Shown here one piece after another: positions 1 through 5,972 of a DNA stretch of 5,972 nucleotides; the stretch's first letter is position 1; every line of letters starts with the position of its first letter. Origin of the DNA: Calditrichaceae bacterium (GTDB taxonomy: Bacteria; Calditrichota; Calditrichia; Calditrichales; Calditrichaceae); assembly GCA_030592985.1 (NCBI GenBank), contig JAUVIB010000219.1, forward strand, positions 1 through 5,972, written 5' to 3'. A program made the position numbers and the translations under genes. A model generated the notes under the pieces. It was not told the origin of the DNA, did not search any database, and worked only from the letters and a program-made list of their open reading frames with translations.

Positions 1-900
1 ACTGCGTAAAATCATAAACCCCAGGTTATCCATCTCCGATTCTGTTGCCCATTTTAACGTTACCATCCTATCCCCGGCAGCAACACTAAATGAGCTTAAC
101 TCCACCGGTAGTGGAGAATCGGAGATTATATTGGTATAGGTAATATCATCAATATAAATAGTGGCCACGTTACCAGAACTGCTCCGGCCAATAAACATAT
201 AGGAATCTATGGCAGTTACGTCAGAGAGAGCGGATTTGGCTAAATCGTTACCAACTAAAACACCATTAACCCATAAATCAAATGTATTTTGAGCAACATT
301 TTGTGAACTGCCATAGGTATAATTTACAGAAGCTGAACTATTATTGCCGTATATTTCCACGGTATAATTTACATTTTGCAGAGGCATTACACCCGCTAAA
401 CTTGTCCATCCTCCCCCTGTTCTATACTCAGTTGCGATGGAGTTAGAAGCGCCAAATGTCCATTGCAATCCGGTAAAAGTTTGGTTAGAGGCAAAATTTG
501 AGCCATTAGAAAAGTTACTACCGTCACCCTGAAAGAAACCCCATACGCCAGAATTTCCGCCGCCAAAACGAACAGTAAATTTAATGGTAAAGGCTTGTGC
601 TCCGCTGTAATCATAAATACTGAACTTATTAACGGATCCACCAGTTGATGCAACACCCCTCAGTTCTGATCCGCTGCCGAGATCAGCAATACCCGGATTT
701 TCAAGGTAAAAACCACCACTGGCCGTTCCAACACGCACAAAATCTTCACCGCTGGCCGGTTGTGGAAGAAAGATTGTACTCGTTCCACCCGATGTTGTAA
801 ATGAACCCGTACCTGTACCGAAGTCATACTGCCATGGCTGGGCGTAACTTGTTTGCAGAACTAACATGATGAAAACACTTATAAAGGTAACTTTTTTCAT
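1..900 (-). CDS. Secreted beta-rich surface protein, probable T9SS client (C-terminus outside window)
   Basis: The reading frame is open for 300 codons from an ATG at 900 down to base 1; the stop lies beyond the window, so the gene is partial. Residues 1-20 form a clear Sec signal peptide (MKKVTF, hydrophobic core, SYA before Q21). The mature part is rich in Gly, Ser, Thr, Asn and aromatic residues with alternating hydrophobics, as in beta-sandwich surface proteins. Segments FDLWVNG (207-213) and IYIDDI (248-253) resemble LamG/concanavalin-like folds; no catalytic motif is recognisable. Residues 264-300 begin with LPVELSSF and continue KWATESEMDNLGF. This module is well known near the end of exported FCB-group proteins and often lies just before a type IX sorting domain. 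Export and surface or extracellular location are well supported; the ligand or function is unknown. A strong AGGAGG five bases upstream fixes the start. It is the second gene of a minus-strand pair. Confidence 0.85.
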   Translation of the reverse strand, partial: MKKVTFISVFIMLVLQTSYAQPWQYDFGTGTGSFTTSGGTSTIFLPQPASGEDFVRVGTASGGFYLENPGIADLGSGSELRGVASTGGSVNKFSIYDYSGAQAFTIKFTVRFGGGNSGVWGFFQGDGSNFSNGSNFASNQTFTGLQWTFGASNSIATEYRTGGGWTSLAGVMPLQNVNYTVEIYGNNSSASVNYTYGSSQNVAQNTFDLWVNGVLVGNDLAKSALSDVTAIDSYMFIGRSSSGNVATIYIDDITYTNIISDSPLPVELSSFSVAAGDRMVTLKWATESEMDNLGFMILRS

Positions 901-905
901 ACCCA

Positions 906-911
906 CCTCCT
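906..911 (-). promoter_or_regulatory. Strong ribosome binding site of the secreted protein gene
   Basis: On the minus strand a perfect AGGAGG stands five bases before the ATG at 900. It overlaps the TAG stop codon (912-910) of the upstream 159-aa gene, so a ribosome finishing that gene ends on this site and translational coupling is plausible. It is the strongest Shine-Dalgarno sequence in the window. Confidence 0.8.
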
Positions 912-1389
912 AGTTATGTTCAAGTTTTTTTAATTCTTTTTCTGATAATATTGATTCAATAAATTTCGGATATAAGTGTGATTTTGGTATAAAAGATGTA
1001 ATAAGCCACTTATCTTTTATATTTTTAAAATTAAAATAGCAAATCACCTCTTCTTGATTCAATTCAATACAAGATCCATTAACATCTTGTAATAAGTCGG
1101 CAATTTTATTATAAACAACTTTATACACGATCTCATTTTTAGTAGAGTCAAATAATTCAATACGATACCCACTAATTAAAATAGCCGAATCATAACCAGG
1201 GATACGTTCAGAATTTAAAACTGTTTTATTTAACCAGGAAGATTGTTTTAAAAATTCGCCGCGCGTTTCTCTGGCCACATACTCATGAATAATTGAAGAA
1301 TAGGTATTTTGTTTATTATTAGATTCGAAACAATATATCTGGTAAGGTAAAAAAAGTACAAACATAAGAAATATTGATTTTCGATGCAT
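910..1389 (-). CDS. Small secreted protein of unknown function (possible NTF2-like fold)
   Basis: This 159-aa protein starts at the ATG at 1389. AGGAA lies six bases upstream (1396-1400) and an in-frame TAG lies just before that, which fixes the start. Residues 1-20 (MHRK, then a hydrophobic stretch ending in QIYC) look like a Sec signal peptide. C20 is not in a proper lipobox, so I do not call it a lipoprotein. The mature part has a helical start (about 30-57), a PGYDSAILISGYRIELF stretch (64-80), a likely strand at 87-95, and an ending with DKWLITSFIP (126-135), then a charged, Lys- and Glu-rich helix. A helical start followed by strands closing on a KWLI-type strand recalls secreted NTF2-like proteins, but this is inference from pattern only. 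No catalytic residues are recognised. It is the first gene of the pair with the downstream surface protein, suggesting a shared job or shared expression. Confidence 0.72.
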   Translation of the reverse strand: MHRKSIFLMFVLFLPYQIYCFESNNKQNTYSSIIHEYVARETRGEFLKQSSWLNKTVLNSERIPGYDSAILISGYRIELFDSTKNEIVYKVVYNKIADLLQDVNGSCIELNQEEVICYFNFKNIKDKWLITSFIPKSHLYPKFIESILSEKELKKLEHN

Positions 1390-1430
1390 ATTTATTTCCT
1401 ATTCTATGATAATGAAACGCAGTAATAGTA

Positions 1431-1458
1431 AATATACAATATTTTCTTGCCATTTCAA
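1431..1458 (-). promoter_or_regulatory. Candidate promoter for the minus-strand gene pair
   Basis: Read on the minus strand, TTGAAA (1458-1453) is followed after 16 bases by TATATT (1436-1431). This matches 5 of 6 and 5 of 6 bases of the housekeeping -35 and -10 consensus. Transcription would start near 1424, giving a leader of about 35 bases before the ATG at 1389. Position and spacing fit well, but the local AT-richness makes chance matches likely. Confidence 0.45.
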
Positions 1459-1609
1459 CAGTTATTTTCAATAAAATTGATTTTTTCCCCTCCGCTCACT
1501 TTAAGAGAGGTTCTTATGATTTTTATTATCCTCCAATTCTATTAATTCTTAGAACCATTATTTAACTAACGGTATTTTTAACAAAAATGATATGCATTAA
1601 ACAAAAAAC

Positions 1610-1627
1610 AAAGAGTATTTACTCTTT
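1610..1627. repeat. Short palindrome, possible regulator binding site
   Basis: AAAGAGTA (1610-1617) and TACTCTTT (1620-1627) are perfect 8-base inverted arms separated by two bases. The 18-bp size and the two-base centre suit a dimeric DNA-binding protein better than an RNA terminator: the stem is AT-rich, the loop too short and no T-run follows. It lies 14 bases upstream of the candidate -35 element for the amidase gene, a typical place for an activator or repressor site. No regulator gene is present in the window. Confidence 0.35.
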
Positions 1628-1641
1628 CTGACAGATTAAAG

Positions 1642-1670
1642 TTGAGATTCAATTGGAAAAAGGATAAATT
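1642..1670 (+). promoter_or_regulatory. Candidate promoter for the amidase-murI-barrel cluster
   Basis: TTGAGA (1642-1647) is followed after exactly 17 bases by TAAATT (1665-1670), matching 5 of 6 and 4 of 6 consensus bases. Transcription would start near 1677 and leave an A-rich leader of about 40 bases before the ATG at 1718. It is moderately supported by spacing and location only. Confidence 0.35.
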
Positions 1671-1717
1671 ACTAAGATCAATCTCATCAGAATAAATAAA
1701 AGATAAAGTAATAAATT

Positions 1718-3247
1718 ATGATACGAAGAAAGTTTATAAATCTACTGACAACCTACTTAGGGACACATCTCTTTAAACCGCTGATATTCGCAAAAGACAT
1801 AACCGGTTATACCGGGGACAGACTAAAACTGATTAAGGATAGCGCAACCAAAGAAATTGTACTGTTAAAAAAATGGGATCAATATTATATTTCACTAAAC
1901 GATTTTGCCAAGGCTTTAAATTATGGCATATTTACAAACTCGGCGAAACGGAAAGCCGTGTTATATGTGGATAGGGATAAGGCCACATTTACAGCGGATA
2001 ATAGTTATGTACTTTTAAATAACCATGTTTATCAATTTACCTATGAACCCATTTGGCATGATTCGGAGATATGGGTATCTGCACAAATATTAGCGGATGT
2101 TTTTACTAAATACAGTTCACAAAAGTTTTTGTATAATAAGACGAGTAAAACATTAACTATAAATAAAAAAAATGTAAATATTTCAAAAGTAGATATCTCA
2201 AGCAGGAAAAACGGTTATTTAATCCATGTTTATGCTAATGAAAAGTTTCCCAGAAAAAATGTTACGATTAAAGAGAAAAAAGGATGGCTGTATGTTGATA
2301 TTGTAGGCGGAAAAGTTGATAGAAAATCCATAAACAGGAAAATCCAAAGCGGACTCTTTTCTGAAATCGAGGCCATACAATTTTCACAGATGGTATCAAT
2401 TGCTTTTAAACTCAGGAAAAGTACAGTTTCCAAAGAATTGATTTTTGATGAAGAATCAAATGATATTTATGTCAATCTGCAAATGAATGAGGAAATCCCC
2501 AAGGAAGATATCCGCAATACGGAACTCGAAGAACAACGGAAAGAGTGGCTGATTGATACAATAGTAATCGATCCGGGGCATGGGGGAAAAGATCCCGGCG
2601 CTGTTGGTTATAAAAAACTATATGAAAAAAATATTGTTCTTCCCGTTGCCTTAAAGTTGGGGAAAATGATTAATAAAAAAATACCGGATATTAAGGTTGT
2701 TTATACCAGAAAAACCGATATATTTATCCCCCTCTGGAAAAGAACTAAAATCGCAAATGAAAATAAGGGAAAACTATTTATCAGCCTGCATTGCAACGGC
2801 TCAGTAAATAAAAAAGTGAATGGATTTGAAACATACTTTCTTAGCGCCGACAAAGATGATCGGGCAAAATCTGTTGTGCTGAAGGAGAACGAGTCTATTT
2901 CATTTGAAGGACAATCTGACCGTAAAAGATATGAGGGGATTAATTTTATCCTGGCAACTATGGCTCAAAATGCCTTTATTAAGCAAAGCCAATATCTGGC
3001 TTCCGTCGTACAGGGTGCGCTTGCAAAAAAGCTGGTTGCTAACGGTATGAAGAACAGGGGTGTGAAACAAGGACCTTTTTGGGTCATGGTTGGCGCAACC
3101 ATGCCGAATATTCTTATAGAAATGGGATATATATCCAATAAACATGAGGCTAATTTCCTGAAACAAAAAGGAAATCAAACCAAAATAGCTCAAGCCATTT
3201 ACAACGGTATTGCTCAATATAAAGAACAAGTTGAAAGTACAATCTAA
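1718..3247 (+). CDS. amiC: N-acetylmuramoyl-L-alanine amidase (Amidase_3, AmiC-like)
   Basis: This 509-aa zinc hydrolase should cut the bond between N-acetylmuramic acid and L-alanine in peptidoglycan, acting in the periplasm during cell separation and wall turnover. The N-terminus reads MIRRKFINLL followed by a weakly hydrophobic stretch to about residue 25, resembling a twin-arginine (Tat) export signal. Residues about 35-150 resemble a copper-amine-oxidase-N-like beta domain, and about 153-256 an AMIN-type wall-targeting domain. The Amidase_3 domain fills about 280-503. Its zinc and catalytic residues are visible: H288 (DPGHGG), E303 (LYEKN), H358 (SLHCN) and E468 (LIEMGYISN). Residues about 372-435 correspond to the insert that in E. 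coli AmiB/AmiC contains the autoinhibitory helix, so an activator protein may be needed. An in-frame TAA at 1712-1714 leaves the ATG at 1718 as the only upstream start; there is no clear Shine-Dalgarno. The next gene, murI, begins one base after the stop. The family is certain; the amiC symbol is by analogy. Confidence 0.93.
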   Translation: MIRRKFINLLTTYLGTHLFKPLIFAKDITGYTGDRLKLIKDSATKEIVLLKKWDQYYISLNDFAKALNYGIFTNSAKRKAVLYVDRDKATFTADNSYVLLNNHVYQFTYEPIWHDSEIWVSAQILADVFTKYSSQKFLYNKTSKTLTINKKNVNISKVDISSRKNGYLIHVYANEKFPRKNVTIKEKKGWLYVDIVGGKVDRKSINRKIQSGLFSEIEAIQFSQMVSIAFKLRKSTVSKELIFDEESNDIYVNLQMNEEIPKEDIRNTELEEQRKEWLIDTIVIDPGHGGKDPGAVGYKKLYEKNIVLPVALKLGKMINKKIPDIKVVYTRKTDIFIPLWKRTKIANENKGKLFISLHCNGSVNKKVNGFETYFLSADKDDRAKSVVLKENESISFEGQSDRKRYEGINFILATMAQNAFIKQSQYLASVVQGALAKKLVANGMKNRGVKQGPFWVMVGATMPNILIEMGYISNKHEANFLKQKGNQTKIAQAIYNGIAQYKEQVESTI

Positions 3248-3248
3248 G

Positions 3249-4091
3249 ATGAACAAACCCATTGGAATATTTGATTCCGGCCTCGGCGGTTTAACCGTTG
3301 TAAAGGAATTAAAAAAACAATTACCTAACGAGCAGCTCATCTATTTTGGCGATACTGCCCGTATTCCCTACGGGACTAAGTCAAAAGAGTTGATACAGCA
3401 GTTTGCTATGGAAGACGCTCGGTTTTTAATGCAGTTTAATATAAAGCTGCTTATTGTCGCTTGTAATACGGCCTCTTCTTTAGCCATCGATACTTTAAGG
3501 GAACATTTTTCTCTTCCGATAGTTGGTGTAGTAAGACCCGGGGCCCATGCCGCCACGGTCCAAACAAAGAATAATAAAATTGGCATTATTGGTACTCCTT
3601 CTACTATAAACAGTGATGCTTATGCTGATGAAATAAAATTACGAATGGATACGGCTGACGTTTATAGCCAGGCTTGTCCGTTGTTGGTGCCTCTTGTGGA
3701 AGAGGGTTGGTTAGATGGGGATATCACCCGGTTAACTTTAGAAGAGTATTTAAATACCCTGATTAAGAGAGATGTTGATACACTGATATTAGGATGTACG
3801 CATTATCCACTTCTGAAAAAGAGTATTGAAAAAATTACACAGGGCCGAATGAATTTAATAGATTCCGGTTTGGAAACTGCGAAAACTGTAAAAGAGATAT
3901 TAATTAAAGAAAATTTGCTCAATCTTGATAATCAAGAATTTAAAGACCAGTATTTTGTCAGTGATAATCCTTTGAAATTCCAGAAGATTGGTTCTATGTT
4001 TCTTGGCGAAGAACTGACAAATGTTAAGCGAATAGATTTTGAAAAGTTTTTAATGGAAAACAAAAAATTGCTAAAAAATATACAAATTTAA
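3249..4091 (+). CDS. murI: Glutamate racemase
   Basis: MurI converts L-glutamate to D-glutamate in the cytoplasm, without a cofactor, for the second residue of peptidoglycan stem peptides. The 280-aa length is slightly above the usual 250-270. Family motifs are complete: GIFDSGLGGLTV (6-17, with D9 and S10), YFGDTARIPYG (32-42), the first catalytic cysteine C72 in ACNTAS, VVRPGA (94-99), GIIGT (112-116) and the second catalytic cysteine C183 in GCTHYPLL. The Lys-rich tail after about 262 looks like a variable extension. I chose the ATG at 3249 because conserved sequence begins within four residues. An in-frame ATG at 3210 would add 13 Lys-rich residues and overlap the amidase gene by 38 bases, with no homology support. 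The start lies one base after the amidase stop with no strong Shine-Dalgarno, so coupled translation is likely. Its position between an amidase and an outer-membrane protein gene suggests a cell-envelope operon. Confidence 0.96.
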   Translation: MNKPIGIFDSGLGGLTVVKELKKQLPNEQLIYFGDTARIPYGTKSKELIQQFAMEDARFLMQFNIKLLIVACNTASSLAIDTLREHFSLPIVGVVRPGAHAATVQTKNNKIGIIGTPSTINSDAYADEIKLRMDTADVYSQACPLLVPLVEEGWLDGDITRLTLEEYLNTLIKRDVDTLILGCTHYPLLKKSIEKITQGRMNLIDSGLETAKTVKEILIKENLLNLDNQEFKDQYFVSDNPLKFQKIGSMFLGEELTNVKRIDFEKFLMENKKLLKNIQI

Positions 4092-4095
4092 AACT

Positions 4096-4100
4096 AAGGA
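4096..4100 (+). promoter_or_regulatory. Ribosome binding site of the PorV/PorQ-like gene
   Basis: AAGGA lies six bases upstream of the ATG at 4107, within the 15-base gap after murI. An in-frame TAG at 4101-4103 rules out any earlier start, so this site fixes the start codon. Confidence 0.65.
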
Positions 4101-4106
4101 TAGAAA

Positions 4107-5072
4107 ATGGTGAAAAATATTTCCCGATATTTTGCCTTTATAATTATCATATTAAGTCCAATAATAAAATTAGAAGCAGCCGGCGCTTTAACAACAGGTT
4201 TTGAGTTTTTAAAAACTGATTATAATGCACGTCCGGCAGCCATGGGTAAAGCATTTCTGACTCTGCGAGGAGACATAACCGGACTTTTTATTAATCCTGC
4301 CGGAATGGCTTATACGGAAAATCGACAATATGGGTTTACTTATACCAATTATCTATTGGATGTTAATGCTGGATTTGCCGGATATTCACATATTCTGCCA
4401 AAATTCGGAGTTTTAAGTGCCGGACTGATTTATATGGATTACGGATCTTTTAAGGAGACGGATGATAATGCTGTGGAAACCGGCCGGAACTTTGATGCGA
4501 GTGATATTGCTTTGTCTGTAGGTTTGGCTAATCATCTCGGCAACGGATTTAGTTATGGTGTTAATTTAAAATATATCCATTCAAAAATAGAGCAATATTC
4601 CGCCCATGCGATTGCTCTTGATTTTAGCCTGTTATATGAAGCTTCATTTCAGAAAGACCTGTATCTCGTGGCAATTATGCAAAATCTTGGTAAAAATTTC
4701 AGTTATTATGGTGATGTTGAAGAATCGATGCCACTAAATATCGGACTTGGTGTGAGTAAAAAATTGGAACATTTACCCTTAGAATTGGCTTTTAGTTTTA
4801 ATGATTTGAATATTTCAACCGATGACTTCGGCGATCATTTTAAGAGCTTTTCCATCGGCGGCGAATTTCGGATTAGTGAAATGCTGAGATTAAGACTGGG
4901 ATATAATAACGCTTTAAGAGATGGATTAAGCACGAATAATGATGTGAAATTTGCAGGTGTATCCGGAGGATTCGGTATTATCTGGAAGAGTTTCCGGTTT
5001 GATTATGCTTATTCCAATTTTGGACAATTAGGCGCTACTCATCGATTTGGAATATTTGGATATATACAGTAA
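4107..5072 (+). CDS. PorV/PorQ-family outer-membrane beta-barrel protein
   Basis: This 321-aa exported protein has a signal peptide at residues 1-24 (MVKNISR, long Ile-rich core, LEA before A25). The mature N-terminus carries the family signature: GFEFLKTDYNARPAAMGKAF (31-50), then GDITGLFINPAGMA (55-68). Later come YGSF (112-115), a segment of strands around 130-180 including NLKYIHSKI (153-161), QNLG (192-195), RLGYNNALRDG (263-273) and a closing DYAYSNFG...HRFGIFGY (299-319), giving repeated amphipathic strands of an outer-membrane barrel. In Bacteroidota, PorV shuttles and PorQ anchors cargo of the type IX secretion system; many relatives in FCB phyla are assigned only to the wider PorV/PorQ (formerly UPF0164) family. 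I cannot tell which role applies here. It sits 15 bases after murI, so it is probably co-transcribed with the wall genes. No other type IX components are visible. Family call is firm; the secretion role is inference. Confidence 0.87.
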   Translation: MVKNISRYFAFIIIILSPIIKLEAAGALTTGFEFLKTDYNARPAAMGKAFLTLRGDITGLFINPAGMAYTENRQYGFTYTNYLLDVNAGFAGYSHILPKFGVLSAGLIYMDYGSFKETDDNAVETGRNFDASDIALSVGLANHLGNGFSYGVNLKYIHSKIEQYSAHAIALDFSLLYEASFQKDLYLVAIMQNLGKNFSYYGDVEESMPLNIGLGVSKKLEHLPLELAFSFNDLNISTDDFGDHFKSFSIGGEFRISEMLRLRLGYNNALRDGLSTNNDVKFAGVSGGFGIIWKSFRFDYAYSNFGQLGATHRFGIFGYIQ

Positions 5073-5281
5073 AGATGAGCTGTAAATAAAGCATCCTTTG
5101 TCATATAAGATTTTCTCACTAAAACTTCATACCTTTTTATCAGTTTCATAGCATTCGAATCTGGTATTTAATAAACCTTAATTTTGATATTTAGAAAAAA
5201 ACTCTTGTATTAAAATCATTCATTCAATAATTTGTTGATAGACAAGACAGATTACTATTAAAAAAGAAATGACCTAATAAT
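5073..5281 (+). other. Intergenic region upstream of obg
   Basis: These 209 AT-rich bases hold no convincing gene. A weak imperfect hairpin (AAAGATG at 5071-5077 with CATCCTTT at 5092-5099, one bulge) follows the barrel gene but lacks a proper T-run. The gap is long enough for obg to have its own promoter, so it is probably outside the amidase-murI-barrel transcript or read by partial read-through. Confidence 0.6.
5184..5213 (+). promoter_or_regulatory. Weak candidate promoter for obg
   Basis: TTGATA (5184-5189) and TATTAA (5208-5213) are 18 bases apart, which would place the transcription start near 5220 and leave a leader of about 60 bases. The region is so AT-rich that several alternatives exist, for example TTGATA at 5235-5240 with a poorer spacing. 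Treat it as a suggestion only. Confidence 0.2.
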
Positions 5282-5972
5282 ATGTTTATAGATTATGTAA
5301 AAATACATTTAACGGCAGGAGCCGGCGGCAGTGGTTGTGTGAGTTTCCACCGTGAAAAATTTATCGATAAAGGCGGACCCGACGGTGGTGACGGTGGTCG
5401 TGGCGGTAGTATTGTTATTATTGCTGATAAACAATTGAGGACTTTACAGGATTATACCTATCGTCGTCAATATAAGGCTGACCGCGGCAAGCATGGTATG
5501 GGTTCCAATAAACATGGGAAAAGCGGCAAAGATATTATTTTAAAAGCGCCTCTTGGAACGATAATTAAAGATGCACAAAGCGGTGAAATCCTGGTTGATT
5601 TAATCGAAGATGGACAAAAATTTATCGCTGCAAAAGGCGGGCGCGGAGGCAGAGGAAAGGCTCGTTTTGCCACACCCACAAAACGGAGCCCGCGAGATTG
5701 GGAAGTTGGCGGCGCAGGGGGAGATCAATGGTTTGAGTTTGAATTGAAATTAATTGCCGATATCGGTTTAGTGGGTTTACCAAATGCCGGTAAATCGACT
5801 TTGTTGTCCCGAATATCCAAAGCGAAGCCTAAAATTGCCAATTACCCTTTTACAACATTATCACCCATGTTAGGTATCGTTCCGCATTATGACTATCAAA
5901 ACTATGTAGTGGCCGATATTCCGGGACTTATTGAAGGCGCCCATGAAGGGAAAGGCCTGGGTCATCAATTCT
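5282..5972 (+). CDS. obg: GTPase Obg/CgtA (3' part outside window)
   Basis: Obg is an essential cytoplasmic GTPase that binds the large ribosomal subunit and takes part in its assembly and in stress control. The frame is open to the right edge, giving 230 codons of a protein usually 330-430 aa long. Residues 1-158 are the glycine-rich Obg fold, with GAGGSGCVSFHREKF (13-27), GGPDGGDGGRGGS (31-43), the AAKGGRGGRGKARFATPT segment (116-133) and ELKLIADIGLVG (154-165). The G domain begins with G1 GLPNAGKS (165-172), a switch I segment with NYPFTTL (187-193), and G3 DIPGLIEGA (212-220), all canonical. G4, G5 and any C-terminal OCT domain lie beyond the edge. The linker reads EVGGAGGDQW (141-150) where most homologues have a GExGE-like acidic stretch. 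An in-frame TGA at 5270-5272 fixes the ATG at 5282; the Shine-Dalgarno is weak. It is not preceded by rplU-rpmA, its usual neighbours in many bacteria. Confidence 0.96.
   Translation, partial: MFIDYVKIHLTAGAGGSGCVSFHREKFIDKGGPDGGDGGRGGSIVIIADKQLRTLQDYTYRRQYKADRGKHGMGSNKHGKSGKDIILKAPLGTIIKDAQSGEILVDLIEDGQKFIAAKGGRGGRGKARFATPTKRSPRDWEVGGAGGDQWFEFELKLIADIGLVGLPNAGKSTLLSRISKAKPKIANYPFTTLSPMLGIVPHYDYQNYVVADIPGLIEGAHEGKGLGHQF

Larger units (their letters stand above)
1390..1717. other. Divergent intergenic region, AT-rich
   Basis: These 328 bases separate the minus-strand pair from the plus-strand envelope cluster and contain no convincing gene on either strand. They are strongly AT-rich, apart from a short C-rich patch around 1487-1500. 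They hold a candidate promoter for each direction and one compact palindrome, listed separately. No tRNA, riboswitch or intrinsic terminator could be recognised. Confidence 0.75.

Noticed and set aside
396..656. Minus-strand 86-codon frame inside the left-hand secreted protein gene
   Set aside because: It is out of frame with the 300-codon gene on the same strand, which has a signal peptide, a strong ribosome binding site and a recognised module; the shorter frame has no such support.
1508..1556. Inverted arms GGTTCT (1509-1514) and AGAACC (1551-1556)
   Set aside because: Six base pairs with a 36-base loop and no supporting context.
1643..1686. Inverted arms TGAGATT (1643-1649) and AATCTCA (1680-1686) before the amidase gene
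   Set aside because: Only seven base pairs with a 30-base loop; in AT-rich DNA this can easily occur by chance, and it overlaps the candidate promoter, so an RNA structure from that promoter could not contain both arms.
3210..3248. Upstream ATG giving murI 13 extra residues
   Set aside because: The extension is Lys-rich, unconserved in the family, overlaps the amidase end, and the ATG at 3249 sits directly before the conserved GIFDSGLGG motif.
2900..3340. Minus-strand 146-codon frame across the amidase-murI junction
   Set aside because: It is antisense to the catalytic end of the amidase and the conserved start of murI; its composition is that of an antisense shadow and it has no recognisable domain.
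5071..5099. Possible terminator after the PorV/PorQ-like gene
   Set aside because: The stem is short, has a bulge and a 14-base loop, overlaps the stop codon, and is followed by a mixed sequence instead of a T-run.
5467..5679. Minus-strand 70-codon frame inside obg
   Set aside because: It is antisense to the glycine-rich Obg fold; the proline-rich translation is the expected reverse of Gly codons.

Overview
The window is a low-GC chromosomal segment. It most likely comes from a Gram-negative bacterium of the Bacteroidota/Calditrichota/Marinimicrobia (FCB) group. Three things suggest this: a secreted protein carrying the LPVELSSF...KW..ESE..N.GF module that usually precedes a type IX secretion sorting domain, a PorV/PorQ-family outer-membrane beta-barrel protein, and the poor Shine-Dalgarno sequences in front of several genes. 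The phylum is inferred from protein style; no rRNA or other marker gene allows a firm placement.

Layout. Positions 1-1389 hold a two-gene minus-strand unit. A small secreted protein of unknown function (159 aa, 910-1389) is followed after 9 bases by a larger secreted beta-rich protein (300 codons visible, open at the left edge). A 328-bp divergent intergenic region (1390-1717) carries a plausible promoter for each direction and a near-contiguous 18-bp palindrome. Positions 1718-5072 hold a plus-strand cluster: a periplasmic N-acetylmuramoyl-L-alanine amidase (amiC-like), murI (glutamate racemase, starting one base after the amidase stop), and a PorV/PorQ-like barrel protein 15 bases further on. 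After a 209-bp gap with no recognisable gene comes the 5' part of obg, an essential ribosome-associated GTPase, cut off by the right edge.

How they fit together. The amidase splits peptidoglycan stem peptides from glycan, MurI supplies D-glutamate for new stem peptides, and the PorV/PorQ-like protein sits in the outer membrane. The plus-strand cluster is therefore a compact cell-envelope operon. The left-hand secreted protein looks like a possible client of the type IX pathway in which PorV/PorQ-type proteins take part, but its C-terminal sorting domain, if present, lies outside the window. Apart from the 159-aa gene of unknown function, the window is mostly well-known families; I found no convincing undescribed system, mobile element, CRISPR array or RNA gene.
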